DNA from: Fonsecaea monophora
Lineage: Eukaryota > Ascomycota > Eurotiomycetes > Chaetothyriales > Herpotrichiellaceae
NCBI RefSeq assembly: GCF_001642475.1
Contig: NW_019174005.1
Location: 99,603 to 163,602, forward strand
Reading direction: 5' to 3'
DNA length: 64,000 bases
Positions 13,101 to 25,700 of this stretch are shown piece after piece. The translations under genes were made by a program, and so were the position numbers. Position 1 is the stretch's first letter. Each line of letters opens with the position of its first letter. The notes under the pieces were generated by a model. The model did not search any database. It had not been told where the DNA came from and saw only the letters and a list, made by a program, of their open reading frames with translations.

Positions 13101-13287
13101 GGTGTACCCTAGCCACAAGCGCAGTTACGGGGGGGTCTCTTCCCCCGCCTTTGCCTCGTTGTCCATCAGCTTGATATTTGACAAGAGATCTATATTTCTC
13201 GTTCACCCCCTTCCTTCTCTCCTTCTACCCCTCCTCCTAGAAACTAGAACCCATCTGCTGGTGGACTTCGAAGAGTACCTTCCCTCT

Positions 13288-13305
13288 ATGATGCAGCGTC
13301 AATAG
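13288..13305 (+). other. Upstream ORF before the NACHT gene
   Basis: Tandem ATGs open a five-residue frame (MMQRQ) that stops at 13303-13305. The next base begins another ATG at 13306, whose 65-codon frame overlaps the NACHT start in a different phase. If the mRNA begins upstream, these would reduce initiation at 13350. Confidence 0.4.
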
Positions 13306-13349
13306 ATGGGACCCAGCGACCCAAGGACGAGCCAGTCACTGTTGAGCTC

Positions 13350-16300
13350 ATGGCCTACCTCGTTACTGCGCCCGACACCTTGGCGCAAGACTTTGACAAT
13401 GCCGGAAATGAGTTCCTCGCCTCCCTCTCCCAGGGCCACAGCGACGCCTTTCAGGGCATTGACACTCCCGAAGACCTGCGCAAGAGCACGGCGGAACTCA
13501 TGACGACCTTTCAGGTCAAGAAAAAACTGGCAACAAAGACACAGCATATAGTTGCGGATCTGATCGAGGCTCTTGTATCCTATTTCGAGGTGCTCAACCT
13601 CATCATCACACAGGATGTCACAACATATGCTGCCACGGTCTGGGGATCCATTTTCCTGATACTCAAGGTTAGATCTGTCTATCCCCAACGTGTGTGGCCA
13701 AAGCATTGAACCTTGAAAGGTGGCAAGCCCATTCCCCGCTCTGTTCGACCGACTGGCGGTGCTGTTGGCCGACGTGTCGGCATGCATTCCTCAATATCGA
13801 AAGCTTCTAGAACTCATCGGTTCCGACATGTCTTTGCGCGGGCTTTTTTTCCCCAATGATAAGCTGAATTGGTCGCTGCGCGCCCTATATCGCCATATCT
13901 TCGGGCTCTTTGGCGATATAGCCAGAGTGTTTGCCCCAAACGACCAACGTATGTTGTGCCTCTCCCAGCGAACTCGGCAAGTGATCAATAACCCGATATA
14001 GGGCACCCGATCATGTTTTGTCACTCTTTCGAATCTCGATTTCGATCTTTTCTGGAGAATTTGGCCTGCCACGCTGAAGTTCTTGACTCAGAAATGCTGT
14101 GCCTGCCACAGGAGGATGTGGAAGCTTTGCGTGCCATTCACGAAGGAGCCCCAACCCGAACAAAGCCATCTCTTGAAAGCGTGCCTGGGCATCACGATAA
14201 CCCGGACCAAGTGAACCATGGCTTGGGACCAACAGGGACAGGCAAGTTTGCTTCATTCTAAGAGGCATGCTGACGCTGACTCGGTCCCTTTAGATGAACT
14301 GATCCGTCGCATCGAAAGATGGCTGAGTGCTCCGTCCTATGTCGATGCTCTTAACAGAGCCAGCTCTCTTCGACAAAGCGGCACGGCGGACTGGCTGTTT
14401 GAACACCAGGCATACAAGTCTTGGTCGGAGTCCTCCCGCGAGGAAGATGGACTGTACGAGTTGACTGGCCCGGTGCTCTGGATCAGAGGTCAGCAGTGCC
14501 TATGTCCATTGCCAGAACTCACCACTGATATCGTGCTCGAACAAAGGGGATCCAGGAACTGGCAAGACCGTCCTTGCCGCTGCCACAATCGTCAACTTCA
14601 AAACGTCAGTGTCAACGAATCATCACTCGAACCTTGTCTCCTACTACTTCTTTGATCAAGGATATCCGTCGCATAACACCATTCGTTCCGCGTACGCGTC
14701 AACGCTGTCCCAAGCGCTTACAAAGTGGACACAGTTTCCCAGCATCCTTGATTTGTTCAGCTTTGCCATGACTCGACGGACTCAAGGACAAGATCACGCA
14801 ACAGTTGGAGACATGGCTGACATCATCAAGCTCTTGAGACCACTCTTCACCAAGTGGTATATGATCATAGACGCTGTGGATGAGTGCGAATCCCCTGAAG
14901 CCTTCCTGAAATATATTTTTGACCTAGATTCGAGACATGGGGCCCGGGTTCTGCTGTTCGGCAGACCGAACGTTAGCTTCCTGGGCCGGAATGTACCTGA
15001 GAGCGACCGGATCACCGTCACCAGTAAGCTTGTCAACCCAGATCTACGTCGCTTCTTCTCGGAGCATATTACCGAGATGGTTCGGACTAACCTCTTGGAC
15101 CACGACACGAACTTGGAGGACCTCGTGGGTCACCTTCTCACAGGCGCTGATGGGACCTTCCAATGGGCGCAGCTGATGGTTGCTTACTTGAAGTCAGAGG
15201 CTCTACCAAGACAAACTCGACCGAGTCTGATCAGGAGACTGAGAAGGCCTGAAAGGCTCGAAGATATGTATATGCGTATACTTACTGCGATTGCGTCGAG
15301 GCCACGAGTCGAGCAGTTCTTCGCGAGGCGCATGTTCATGTGGATTCTCTTCGGCAAAGGTGTCGGCCGTCTCGATCAACTTGAGGACCTGCTTCAAACG
15401 CTGAGGGAGCAGACGGCCTCAAGCCTCTCTGTAGAGGAGCAAAGAGTCTCTGCGTCCATGCTCGACAATTTCGAGCCCTGCATAGTGAGGGTATGTTCGG
15501 GCTTGGTCGAGGTGCGATGGTCGCATGCACTTCACAGCAAGATTTGTCGGTTCGCGCATTCCTCCGTCTATGAATTCTTTCAACGGAAGTGTTCTCAGAC
15601 GAGCGCTGATGCTGATGGAATGGGAGTCACTGGGTACCTCCATCCTTCCACCTTCGAGGCAGAATCAGAGCTGTTGATTGAATGCTTTCGTTATCACCAG
15701 GCCTGGCAACACCAAGAGTCGCTTTCCGCATACGCTGTGGCGGCAGCGTCGAGCACATATTTGGACGATACGCGACCATTTCTGAGGTACGCCACACTGG
15801 ACTGGCGAGCACACCTGGTTCAACCACCAGATGCTGCCGGAACGACACTTGCCGCCCTTTTGCAAGGGTTGGGGGGATTTCTCGCGGACAGCTCCAGAAT
15901 GGTGTCCTGGGTCGAAGCCCTTTACACGTACCGGGCAGATATCAGGAAAATCAACGATGGACTAGGTAGATGGGCGTCCAAAGCGTCTACATCGTACTCT
16001 GGCCCATATTCCGAGACCGTCAAGCAGACTGCGCAACAGGTGCTTGCTCTAGTCAAGGATCTTGGTCACCTGGACAAGGTGTGGAGGGCGAAGCTATCAA
16101 GAAATCCTGCTCTCTTTCGGAGTAACATCTCCGCCTTTAGCAAGAGTGCATTTTTCGCACCGCTTCGGCCTGTGGCGCCCGCGACCGTCGTGCAAGTGGC
16201 GCCTACGACGGATCAGGAGAGGATATCAAGCCTGAGCTCGGCTCCTCTGTGCCAAATATCCCGCGAGAAACCCGGCGGGGGGTCCACTGCCGCTCTGAAG

Positions 16301-18496
16301 ATTTGGTGTCCGGCGGTCTCCAGCAGTACCAAGGCACAGAGCTCCTCGCCCACTGACGGAGTGACCAATGCAATATATCGTGGATGGATTGCTCAATTTG
16401 AGATTTGGGCCACAGCAGCCACCGAGCCTGTCCTCATACAGCGGTGGGATTTCCCTCTGGACGAACAGGAGGTTTCATGTCATATGGCACCTATTCTGGG
16501 CGCGACCATTCCGTGCGGCGGATCTGTCAATGCACCATCCAACGAAGCCGGTGCCATCACAGCGTTTCCCATGAGCATCGGTGAACAGTTCGACTTGATT
16601 ACAGTGCTTTATACGGTATACGTGCTCGACCGACAACAAGCACGCCTACCAAATACCGGGGAGCCAAATATCCGTGGCTGGCTGCGCAGTTCCCTCCCTA
16701 TTGGCTGTGACGCGAGGTCACTTTCGGTCTATCAACCGGTGGGCAGGGGCGTTGAAGACCGTCGCAAAGTCTTCACGACCACCCGGCCGGCCTCGTCGCA
16801 CATGTTCACACATAATGACCTGGTCATCTATCAAGGCGTATCCAACAGCAACTATGATCAAGGACTGGGCCACTACGGCAGTCGGGTTGTGAATGGAAGC
16901 TGCTTCATGGCAATCTTCCAGGCCCGGGCCAACGCTGTTGAAACCAGCATCAAAACGATCGCCATCCTGGACGGCCTTGATTTTGCCAACGTGTTCAACA
17001 GCTGCAGCTTCCACCCGACTCTGCCGTTGGTGACTCTCATCTGGCACACGAGGACCTTGGTGCGCAGTGCTGCGCTGTGGAGTTTTGCATCCCCGAGCGT
17101 AGTCCGGCGACATGGCGTCAACATTGTCACGCCGGTTGATTTCCAGGATGGCAATAGGATGACTACATGCGAAGTGCTTGTTGACTGCGGCCCAATAGCC
17201 CGAGTGCAGTTTTCAGGATGCGGCAACAGAGTGCTGGTCGACCTCCTGCCCGATCGTTCCCAGGGACTTGTTGATTTACGAGACATTCCTGCGTATCACG
17301 CGGCGGTGGCCGAGCACGAAAGGTCGCAAGAACACAGGGTTGAACAGCGACCCGCCCATTCTCAGAGTCCTTGGCCTCTACGTCAAGGGCGGTCCCGTCG
17401 CTCTGGGCTGGCGAATGCGAAGCAGCAGGACGGAGTCGCGGGGTCGCGAGACGCCAGCTTTGCCCCTGTTGCACCCAGACTCGATCAGAATATGCAGACT
17501 ATGGGCCTGCCAAACCATAATGTGAGTCCCGGCGGCGATCAAATGGTACCGCGGTCTCAGCCAGCATCCGAGATCATGGAGCCCTGCGCAGTCATTGTTC
17601 AGTCACCCGCAACTAGACGGGACAAAATCGACTTCAGCGCGACTCAGGTTCAAGAGCTGTGTCAGATCTGGCCTGTGAACGTGACATCGTCGTCGTCGCC
17701 GCCGCCTCCTCCCATGGACCTCCCAAACAATATCGGAGCAAGAGCTCTCAGGAGGAACTCGGGCCTCGAATATCAGTGTGACCGAGCGCCGACAGCACGC
17801 TACACCATGGGAGAGTTAACGACAATCCTAGAGCCAACGGTGGTCACGGAGGGCGTCCAGGCAAGAGAACCTGCCTTCGCGACAATCATGGACTGTGACT
17901 ATTGCCCAGTGGTGACACCATTTCCTTGCACAAGTGAAGCAAATGTTGAGCCATCGTCACTGGTCATGTGGACCGATACACCAGCACCTGCGCCACTTCT
18001 CAGCACAACGAGTACGATGGACTATGGGCACGACCAAGCGCCGCCGATCCCTCACTATGACTGGGTGGGTGCCACAGTCATGGACGAAGGTTGGGGGGGA
18101 GAACGAGTAGCGGAAGGGCACCAGCAGCAGAGTCTTTATTACTACGCCCAGCAGAACGAAAGCCCGAATGGTGATGTTGGCACGGTGGCTGGGCCTTTGT
18201 CTTCTGTCCGAACCCCAGAGCGGAATCACCTGCAAATGGAGTGGCAAATGCCAATGTCCTTGCAATGTCAACAGCAATACCAGCAGGAGTACCAAGATCA
18301 AAGCCAAACTGCGCCCAGCGAAGATGGAGTCTCACGTCGGAAAAGGCTTGCACCGGTTCAGGATGTGAGCAGGGGACATGGACGGGTGTGGTCTCAGGGA
18401 CAGTCTCGGGGGCAGGGCGAGGGGCAGGGACAGAGTTCAGGAGGGCGCGTCGTCGAGGCAGGGGAAGCGACAGCGTTCAAGAGGATTTGTTTTTGA
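13350..18496 (+). CDS. NACHT-type NLR-like STAND NTPase
   Basis: The product is a predicted 1643-aa signal-transducing P-loop NTPase. Fungal members of this class act in allorecognition or in sensing other organisms; that role is inferred here. Five exons fit: 13350-13667, 13720-13948, 14002-14241, 14294-14488 and 14547-18496. Residues 1-190 are helical and resemble the N-terminal region found before fungal NACHT domains (DUF7708-like). The Walker A motif GDPGTGKT is at 328-335, rebuilt across the last intron. Walker B is at about 431-441 (YMIIDAVDE), and a sensor-like RVLLFGRPN follows. Residues of about 850-1260 contain irregular strands with patches such as FHPTLPLVTLIW, suggesting a diverged beta-propeller. 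The last 350 residues are Pro-, Ser-, Gln- and Gly-rich with a basic RRKR patch. Intron 3 needs a GC donor (GCAAGT). No standard ankyrin or TPR repeats are visible. Start choice is moderate. Confidence 0.85.
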
Positions 18497-19410
18497 GCAA
18501 TGGAGTGATGGAGCGGTTGGGCGAGGGGTTGATTCAAGGATTGATGTATCGTTGAGTGAGTGACTGCGTGAGTGGGCGAGTAAGCGAGTGTCGGGACACG
18601 GTTGACATAAGTCGTGCGGAGGGGAGGGAGGTTGTTAGTATGTGTGTATACATGTGCATATACATACCTAGCAGCTAGATACGAATTTCCTAGTGTACAG
18701 GTGTTTTTACTCTGAACCGAGTATGTGGAATGTGTTTCGAGAAACCAATTACTTGTACTTTGTGTATGGATTCCCCCTCACTAAAGGAGATACTTGGTAC
18801 CCGGCACAAGTAATTACATATGTAAACTCAGCCTCGCTCAACTCAGCCAGCACAAGGTCACCTCCCTCCCTCAGCTCAGGTCAGCCTTGCCTTGCCTGCA
18901 TATCCACTTGCCACTCTACTCGTGATTCCCCCCCCTCCCTTTCCCCCCTTTTCAATTTCCGCCGTTTGTGCCAATAATTTCCGCATGTGGACTTTCGGGG
19001 TGGATTGTTAATTAACAACAACCGCCAAATTAACACCCGTCGTCTCTTCCAGTAGACACCGGTAGTAGGGAGGAGGACTCGTGCTGTACTGACAGACAGG
19101 TCACTATACTATTCTATACTATACTACTACCAAATAGCAGTGCAGTGCTGCTCTACTGCTCTACTGCTCTGATGCTCTCTGCTCTACCGCTGTCCTACAC
19201 CGAGTACTCCTATCGCCCGTCTCTCTTCCCTTCACACGCTCTTCCCACACTCACTCACTCACTCAACCATCATCGTCCTCACCGTCCTCATTCATCTCCG
19301 GCCCCCTCTCCCAGGTTTACCTGACAAATCTCCAAAATCTGTCCCTCTGGTCAATCTCCAGTTCCACCAGACTCCAATCTACCCTACGTGCCTACCCAAT
19401 CTACCACGGC

Positions 19411-19442
19411 AAATCTCAATCTCAAATCTCAAATCTCAAATC
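19411..19442. repeat. CTCAAAT heptamer repeats
   Basis: Four or more near-identical 7-base units, AATCTCA, are in tandem in the intergenic region. Confidence 0.8.
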
Positions 19443-19784
19443 CCACACAACACATAGGCAATGCGCAATGCACGCGATCCACCCGTGGAGATGGCTTTCA
19501 GATGGCCTCAGATTGCTTCCGTTGCCCTCTTGATGGCGTGCGTGCCACGTTTTTTAATCTGTCCGGAAACTCTGCTCGTCACGGGCCATCTCCCAAGGAA
19601 ATAGTCTGGTCCGCGGCCCCTCCCAAAACATCGAATTTCTACCAGCCTCAGCAATCAATAGTTGAAACAAATCTGCGGAATCTACCAAATCTGCCCGTTT
19701 GTCAAACACAAAAACCCATGTGGATGTATGTGGTGTACCGAGTAAATTTCCCACCATAGATTAATGGGATGCTCTGTTCTGCAA

Positions 19785-19870
19785 TGCTAGGAATATATAA
19801 GTAGATCAACCACAGCCGCTACATAACCATCTCCTCTCTCTCCTCCCCCCTCTCCTGTTGTCACCTCCCC
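19785..19870 (+). promoter_or_regulatory. TATA-like element with CT-rich tract
   Basis: ATATATAAG at about 19793 lies 35-75 bases before a run of CTCCTCTCTCTCC. Together these resemble a fungal core promoter on the plus strand. No gene I can support follows before the homeobox gene ends on the other strand. Confidence 0.3.
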
Positions 19871-20708
19871 AAGCAAAACATCCCTTGTGCTCGCAAGGTC
19901 TCGCCACTGCCTTCTCGATCTCACGCACCCTCGACATCTTGTGTGTCAACGCCGTCCACCCAAATCCGCTCAATCCCCTTCCTCCCAGTGTTGATATCCA
20001 TCAACTGCTTTCGATCTTCCCCGCCGTTGCCAGAAAGACCAAATTTGTCCGCCATGTCCCCCAAAATATTCCTTGGGAATCATGCTGGATATATGCGAGA
20101 CAACACAAAAAATTAATTCGCCCCATGTGTCTGTTCAGACTCAGTGGACTTGGATTTCCTTTTTCGGTCCAAGCACGAGACAACTGTTCGCCCATCACTC
20201 GAAGGACAGAGACAGTGTCCAGGATCAACAGCTTGGAATATTTCTCATCCAGGCTGAAATGTCCCCAGATCATGCTTTTGTAACTTCCACGAAACCCGCA
20301 AAAAAATCGACCGAACGCACAACCCAACAAAATATCCCCTGTCCAAAACCCCCAATTGGTGAAGAAGCAAAAAGTCGTTGCTGACACATAACCACATGAC
20401 TAGACAATCTGGAAAATAAATGACCAGGCAAAAGTTGCACGGAAATCAAGAACTGAATAGACAGCAATCCACGCTATCAGACAGCTGGCAGCAGCCCGGG
20501 GCTGCGCACACACTAACAAGAGATATCCATATGTAACAGGTGATAAAAAAAGGATCAAAATAATGATGAGCGCCGTCCCGACAGTGCTGAGAAGTATTGA
20601 GATTCAATTTGTGCGAAAAAGCGTGTTTCCAAGTGTTAAGATTCTAGGGGAGGCATCAAGGTCATGTCAAACTGATACAGGGAAGGTCGTTCGGTGGGTA
20701 GTTTTTTT

Positions 20709-22735
20709 TCAGTGATGGAGACCAGCTTGTAGGGCGTGAGGGTCCACGGTGCCAAACGGCGTCATCGGCATGTCCATGTGTTCGCGAGGCGTGTGGAAAT
20801 CTGACATGTCGTTCATCAACAGCATGCCATTCCCATCCAGCCCTGGACTAGGCATGGGCATGTTGAGATTCTGCTTCGAATACATCTCCCCCAGCATCAA
20901 CGTCTCGTCCATCATGCCGTGCGAGTTGAACATGTCTGCCGACGCGCTTCGGTGCAAAGCTGACAACGGTGGCGAATGGTCGGCAATTACAGGATCCGGA
21001 TGGCCCATGTGTGGCATAGGTGACACTGAACTAGGCATCATCGTATGGTCAACCATGGGAGAAGGCGACAAGAATGGCGCGCTGAATTGCTGTGGCGTCC
21101 CAAACTCAGATGTGGACATGGGCGGTTGAGCTGGGTTGGACGGGAAGAAGCCAGGGCTGGCAAATTCCGACGGGGAGGTAGCTGTGGCAGACATGGGCAT
21201 CTGACGGAAGTCCATGCCATACCCGGCCGAAGTATCAATCTGCAGCGTAGGTCCAAGAGGAGCCTGGACAGGGTGTTGTGGCATGGGCTGGAACAGGTTG
21301 TGCTGATCGGGCGCCATTTGAGGCGAGGGCTGTTGAATATGGAAAGTTGGCATGGGCCCGTGGAGCATGGAAAAGTCAATGGCAATGGGCACAGATCGAC
21401 TTCTCTGTCGCTTGTGGCCCGCATGCATCCGTCCGGGATGAAGGTGATGCTGCACGCCGAATTGTTCCTGGAACATTCCGACATGGGGAGGCTGAGGCCG
21501 CGCGAATTGGACGTTGGGTTGAGACGCGGGCCGCACGATCCCCATGTTGGGCGACACTGGCGCAGACGCAGGCATGGCATTGATGTCGAATGGGTTCAGT
21601 CGATTCTGGAAAGACTCGAGCGAGACTAGTTTGGCGAGTTGGCCACTCAGCACCTTGGGATGCCCGCCGAGGTGGTGAACCAAAATCTGAGAAGCTTGCT
21701 GGTCCTCGGTAAAGTCACCACACTGGTAGAAGCCTCCCGAGTTGGAGGAGTCCATGAAGAAATTGGGTGGCCTGTTCAACTCAATGACAAGGCCCCCTGG
21801 CCTCGGTGGAGCTCCATTGGCAGTGGGCGCCGTGTCACCGGGTTCCAACTGAATGCTCTTGATGAAGGCAAAGGGGAATTCGATCTTGTAACCAGCAGAG
21901 TCGTTGTTGATGTAGTATGTGATGCAAGCCTTGTCGGGCGAGTAGAAAATGACCAGATCCATGGCGTTCTGGCCGACTCGTCGCCAAGTCCCGATGCTCA
22001 ACGATCGACAGGTGAAATGTTGGATAACTATCTATCCGTTAGCACATTGACAAGCCTTTTTGCTTCGTTCAGGTCTCAACATACCAACTTTGCCTTGAGC
22101 ACTGGGATCGCCATTCATCAGCATAGCTCCGCCACCGTACTGTGCCATTGGCCCGCCTGGTCGCAGTAGCTGTCGAGGAAATGGTCTTCCGGATTCCATG
22201 GCCTGCATGGCCAGCAGCTGTCTCAGGGATTCGGGGATATTGTCCAAATCCTCGCCATTCTCCAAGCTTTTCTTCGCAAGCATCTTTATCTTGGCGCGGC
22301 GACGACTAAATCGAACAATCAGCATCAAACGCGTCTCGATCGCCATGAATCATTGCCCTACCTGTTCTGGAACCAAATCTGGACGGAGCGTTCAGTCATG
22401 TTAATCTCCTGGGCGATACGTTCACGCGTGGCAGCTGTGGGAGTGGGATTCTTGTTGAATTCCATCTCCAACGTCACCAGTTGATCTTGTGTGGCCCTTT
22501 GTCTCTTTTGGTTCTTTTGTTGCTGCGTCAGAGTGCTCTTGCGAGGCGGACGGCGAGCAGCCGACGAGGATCCTTGAGTGTTTGAACTATTCGAGTTCGC
22601 AGGCGTGGTCTGCGTGTGTTGACTGGCATTGGGGGAGGGAGTGGATTCGACCGAGACGTCGAGGTCAAGATCTGCCGGGTCCGACAAAGAGTCCATTGCG
22701 TCCATCGGGTCGACCTTGATGTCAGGGTTACCCAT
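20709..22735 (-). CDS. Homeobox transcription factor, Htf/HtfA-like
   Basis: The product is a 637-aa nuclear regulator. It resembles the fungal homeobox factors of the Htf1/HtfA group, which in other moulds control conidiation; that role is by analogy. Exons are 22735-22362, 22305-22085 and 22027-20709. The homeodomain starts near residue 74 with KRQRATQDQLVTLEMEF and reaches the recognition helix RSVQIWFQN at residues 116-124. It continues across intron 1 into RRRAKIKMLAKKSLE. A second conserved block in exon 3 (FTCRSLSIGTWRR, then NAMDLVIFYSPDK) is typical of this group. The rest is Pro-, Met- and Ser-rich and probably disordered, as in activation regions. The splice junction inserts SR between WFQN and RRAK, compared with a canonical homeodomain. 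The long minus-strand leader region beyond 22735 is pyrimidine-rich. Confidence 0.88.
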
Positions 22736-25700
22736 GGTGGAATATTTGCTTTTCTCTTCTGCCTGGGTATTTCACTCTGGCCGTATAAAATGGATTGATT
22801 TGCTGGTAGGACAGAGTATAGTATGGGGGTGGGGGACGCGTTGCTTCGTTAGGGCGGGAAGAGATTGTGAATTGCTGAACCGAGCAGCGAGAGAGAAAGT
22901 GACTTCGTGGCCCAGCGAGTTCGACGACTTCAATGCTCGTGCTCTTGAAAGGGGTGGGGTTTTGGGGTAAAGACCGTCTTTGGATTGGAGCGAATGGGAA
23001 AAATAGAAGCAAAGAGCTTAATGAATGTGGTTCGAGGGCCTTGAAGGAGTGAAAGGCACAACTCGAAGGTTGAGGATTGAAGAACAAGAGAAGGAAAGAA
23101 CGTGATACAGAGGGATAGAAGAATGGTAGGAATGGGTAAAAAGCGACAGTGAGGATGGAAGGGGAAAAAAAGAGACGGACGGAAAGACGAGACGAGAGGA
23201 GCAGGACATTAAGGGAGGGCAGCAGGGCCCGCGCGCGCGGTGAGTTCCAGTGCCCCCGGAGGAAGCGGTAAAGAAGGCCCAGCGGCGGCTGCTGAGTGGT
23301 CAGGCAAGCCCTTCTGGGCCTCTCGGACGCCCAGGAACTATACCCCCTGTCCCCCAAGCTCTCTTTAAGCCCAAGACCAATGCAGGAACACGAAAGGCCC
23401 CAAACTCAAAAGCCGCACGGGCCCCCCTGGTTGTGTCGGCGGGTCGTGTCCTTGGACGGGTCTAGCAGTCCCTGCTAGCTGAAAAGGGCGTCATTAACTC
23501 CACTGACGCCTCGTTCTGCACCCAGAATCTTACATGGCGTACTCTAAGCGTCTCCTAAGCGTGCCAAAGAACGTATCCACTACGCCTTGATCAGACTAGC
23601 GTGACATCCAAAGACACCTTGTTTGTACCGACCGCCAGCTTGTCGCGCCGAATCCCCTGGAGGGATTTGCCAGCTCCATGTCTGACGCGCCCCAAAGAAA
23701 AACACACCCCCAGAGACGCCAGGGAAGCACCAGAGGATCAGTCAAAACACCCCATGTCACAACATGGATTCATGCTGGCTGTCGTGCCGTCTCACCCCAT
23801 CAGGCCAAGGCTGCCAGGCTATTGAAAACCCTCGGTCGCGGTTCCTGATTCGTTCCCCGCCGGTATTGTTCCGACAGCTTGCCCGCCACCACGGAGTTGC
23901 ACACAAAGCAGCCAGTGCTCGACCATCAGATGCTGGAGACCCCTTGGATACAGGACTCTCACATGAGCAATATATTTTTTGTGCTAAGAGAACGGTCGAG
24001 CCATCAGTCATGCGTTGAGTATAACCACCACCGAGTTGAGGGGATTTCAATTTGCTATCCGCTGTAACGCTGCTGGGACGCGTCTTGAGACACGAGACTG
24101 CCGCTTCACTGCAGCCGCCAACCTGATAACCTGTACATTGCGAGTAGTTCAACATGAGATTTCCCCGAGCTTTTCGTCAATTCTGTACGAGTACTCGATA
24201 GACCCATTGTCATTCGTGCAGCTAGCACGCTGTGTTTCTCAAGAAAGCGGGAGATCCTATCGAGCTCACCCTTCGTATTCCATAGGCGATGCCGTTGCCA
24301 CCGTGGGCTGCGATCGACCATTGAAACCAGGTCATGAGATGCTTCTCGAAACAATCCGTGCGGATGCCAACCAGTCTGGTGTCCCATGCCGGATCATGTC
24401 TGATTCATGTAGTCTGTGCACCGTTACGATGGCACCAATGACGCGAGGAGACGAACTCATGTTCCTGAAGCTTTTGCACAAAGGCACGTCGTGGACAATG
24501 ATTGGCCACATCCGGAGAGGTCTTCATCTCTGCTCAACACCCTGCTGGCAGTTATGATTCGCTACAGAACAATCGGACATGCTTCTAGGCTTTGGAGGGT
24601 CGTCATGATGTGCAAAGTGGTTGTTGAATTTGAACTCGTCAGGCCGGCAGGAAGTCGATGTGCCAGTGGTCTCGCACATTACATTGGACAGCCTGCTGAA
24701 TCTGACCGTGGGAAAGAAAGCCAGTAACATGCAAGAAAGGTGGCAAAAAAATTCCCGCGCCAATGCCTGTCTCAAATAATGGTGCGAATCTGCACCTAGC
24801 CAGTGCTTCTTCTTGTGCAAGTTCTAGTGTGCTCTTGATTGGCCACTCCGTCAACGACAAAACCATGAGATGTTGCACATGCCAGAGGTGGTCCATGGGA
24901 CGCTCCTCCTGAAAGTCCAAACCGGTCGAATGCTCCAGCACATACCCGGGCCCTGCTGCCTGCATGGAGTGACATGGATATTGAGACCGCCAAAGTGTAC
25001 TTGCTACCCTCGTATTCGGCTCACCCCAAAGCCCGCTGCCTGCTGTCGCCACAATGATTTGTTTTTACGGAAAATGGGCGGATAAAGGAACCATGGTCAG
25101 TGGCGAGATAGCTTCTTTGAGTCCTCGGTACTCGTAATCCGAGCCTGTTGCCCTATGGATGGATTCGTTTACTCGTACACCCATGTATGTCCAGGTCTCT
25201 CTGGCTTATGGACCATGTGTATTGCGTTCAGAGGCATCCGCTTTCCCCGTGGCATTGAGACTCGAGAGCACGAGCAAAGAAGGTTCAAACCACGATCTAG
25301 TGGACGCGATAAGTCGAAATGGTTTGCGGCCTTCGATAAGAAACAGATAGGGGTCGGAGGTTTGCGCAATGCACACCAGCCAAATTGAGGCAGAAGGCCT
25401 GGTGCGATGGCGGTGGTCTGATGAGGCTAACCCTCGTGAAGTGTGGCAGGTGCTGCAAAGACGAAGCAGCTATACCGCAGAGGGATGTTGGCATGATGCT
25501 TGAAGCTTTCCTTCTCTTGGGCCGTTGATGTGGCACCCACGCTGTCGAGCCGCCTGCATGGAACAGTCCCAAGCCCATGAGGATCTAGTGCTGCATGAGA
25601 CATGGGGTGGCTTGTTTCTCCTTTACTCCGCATCCTTGCTGTGTGGCACTTCACAAGGAACTAATGCCAGGTACCCAGCCGCGATCATTGGAGGAATAAA

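Larger units (their letters stand above)
9740..13349. other. Gene-poor interval upstream of the NACHT gene
   Basis: No convincing gene is seen in these 3.6 kb. There are GTAC-centred motifs (an inverted repeat at 10098-10113; others near 10385-10510), GATG and CATA short tandem tracts (about 11099-11155), and a possible mini-exon with a donor at 10517-10543. None of the open frames (all under 100 codons) has a recognisable product. Short upstream ORFs precede the NACHT gene at 13288-13305 and from 13306. Confidence 0.45.
18497..20708. other. Intergenic region with promoter-like block and repeats
   Basis: No supported gene is seen in these 2.2 kb. Short tandem repeats include an 8-base GCTCTACT unit (about 19147-19187) and a 7-base CTCAAAT unit (19411-19442). 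A TATA-like ATATATAAG near 19793 is followed by a CT-rich stretch (19830-19870), which looks like a plus-strand promoter, but downstream frames (for example 19858-20283, not ATG-initiated) are not recognisable. Confidence 0.45.

Noticed and set aside
22728..23357. 209-codon minus-strand frame upstream of the homeobox gene
   Set aside because: Its Ser/Leu/Phe/Pro-rich translation reflects the pyrimidine-rich leader, not a protein.
24015..24557. 180-codon plus-strand frame in a gap
   Set aside because: It has no ATG at its start, no recognisable domain and no flanking splice signals that extend it.
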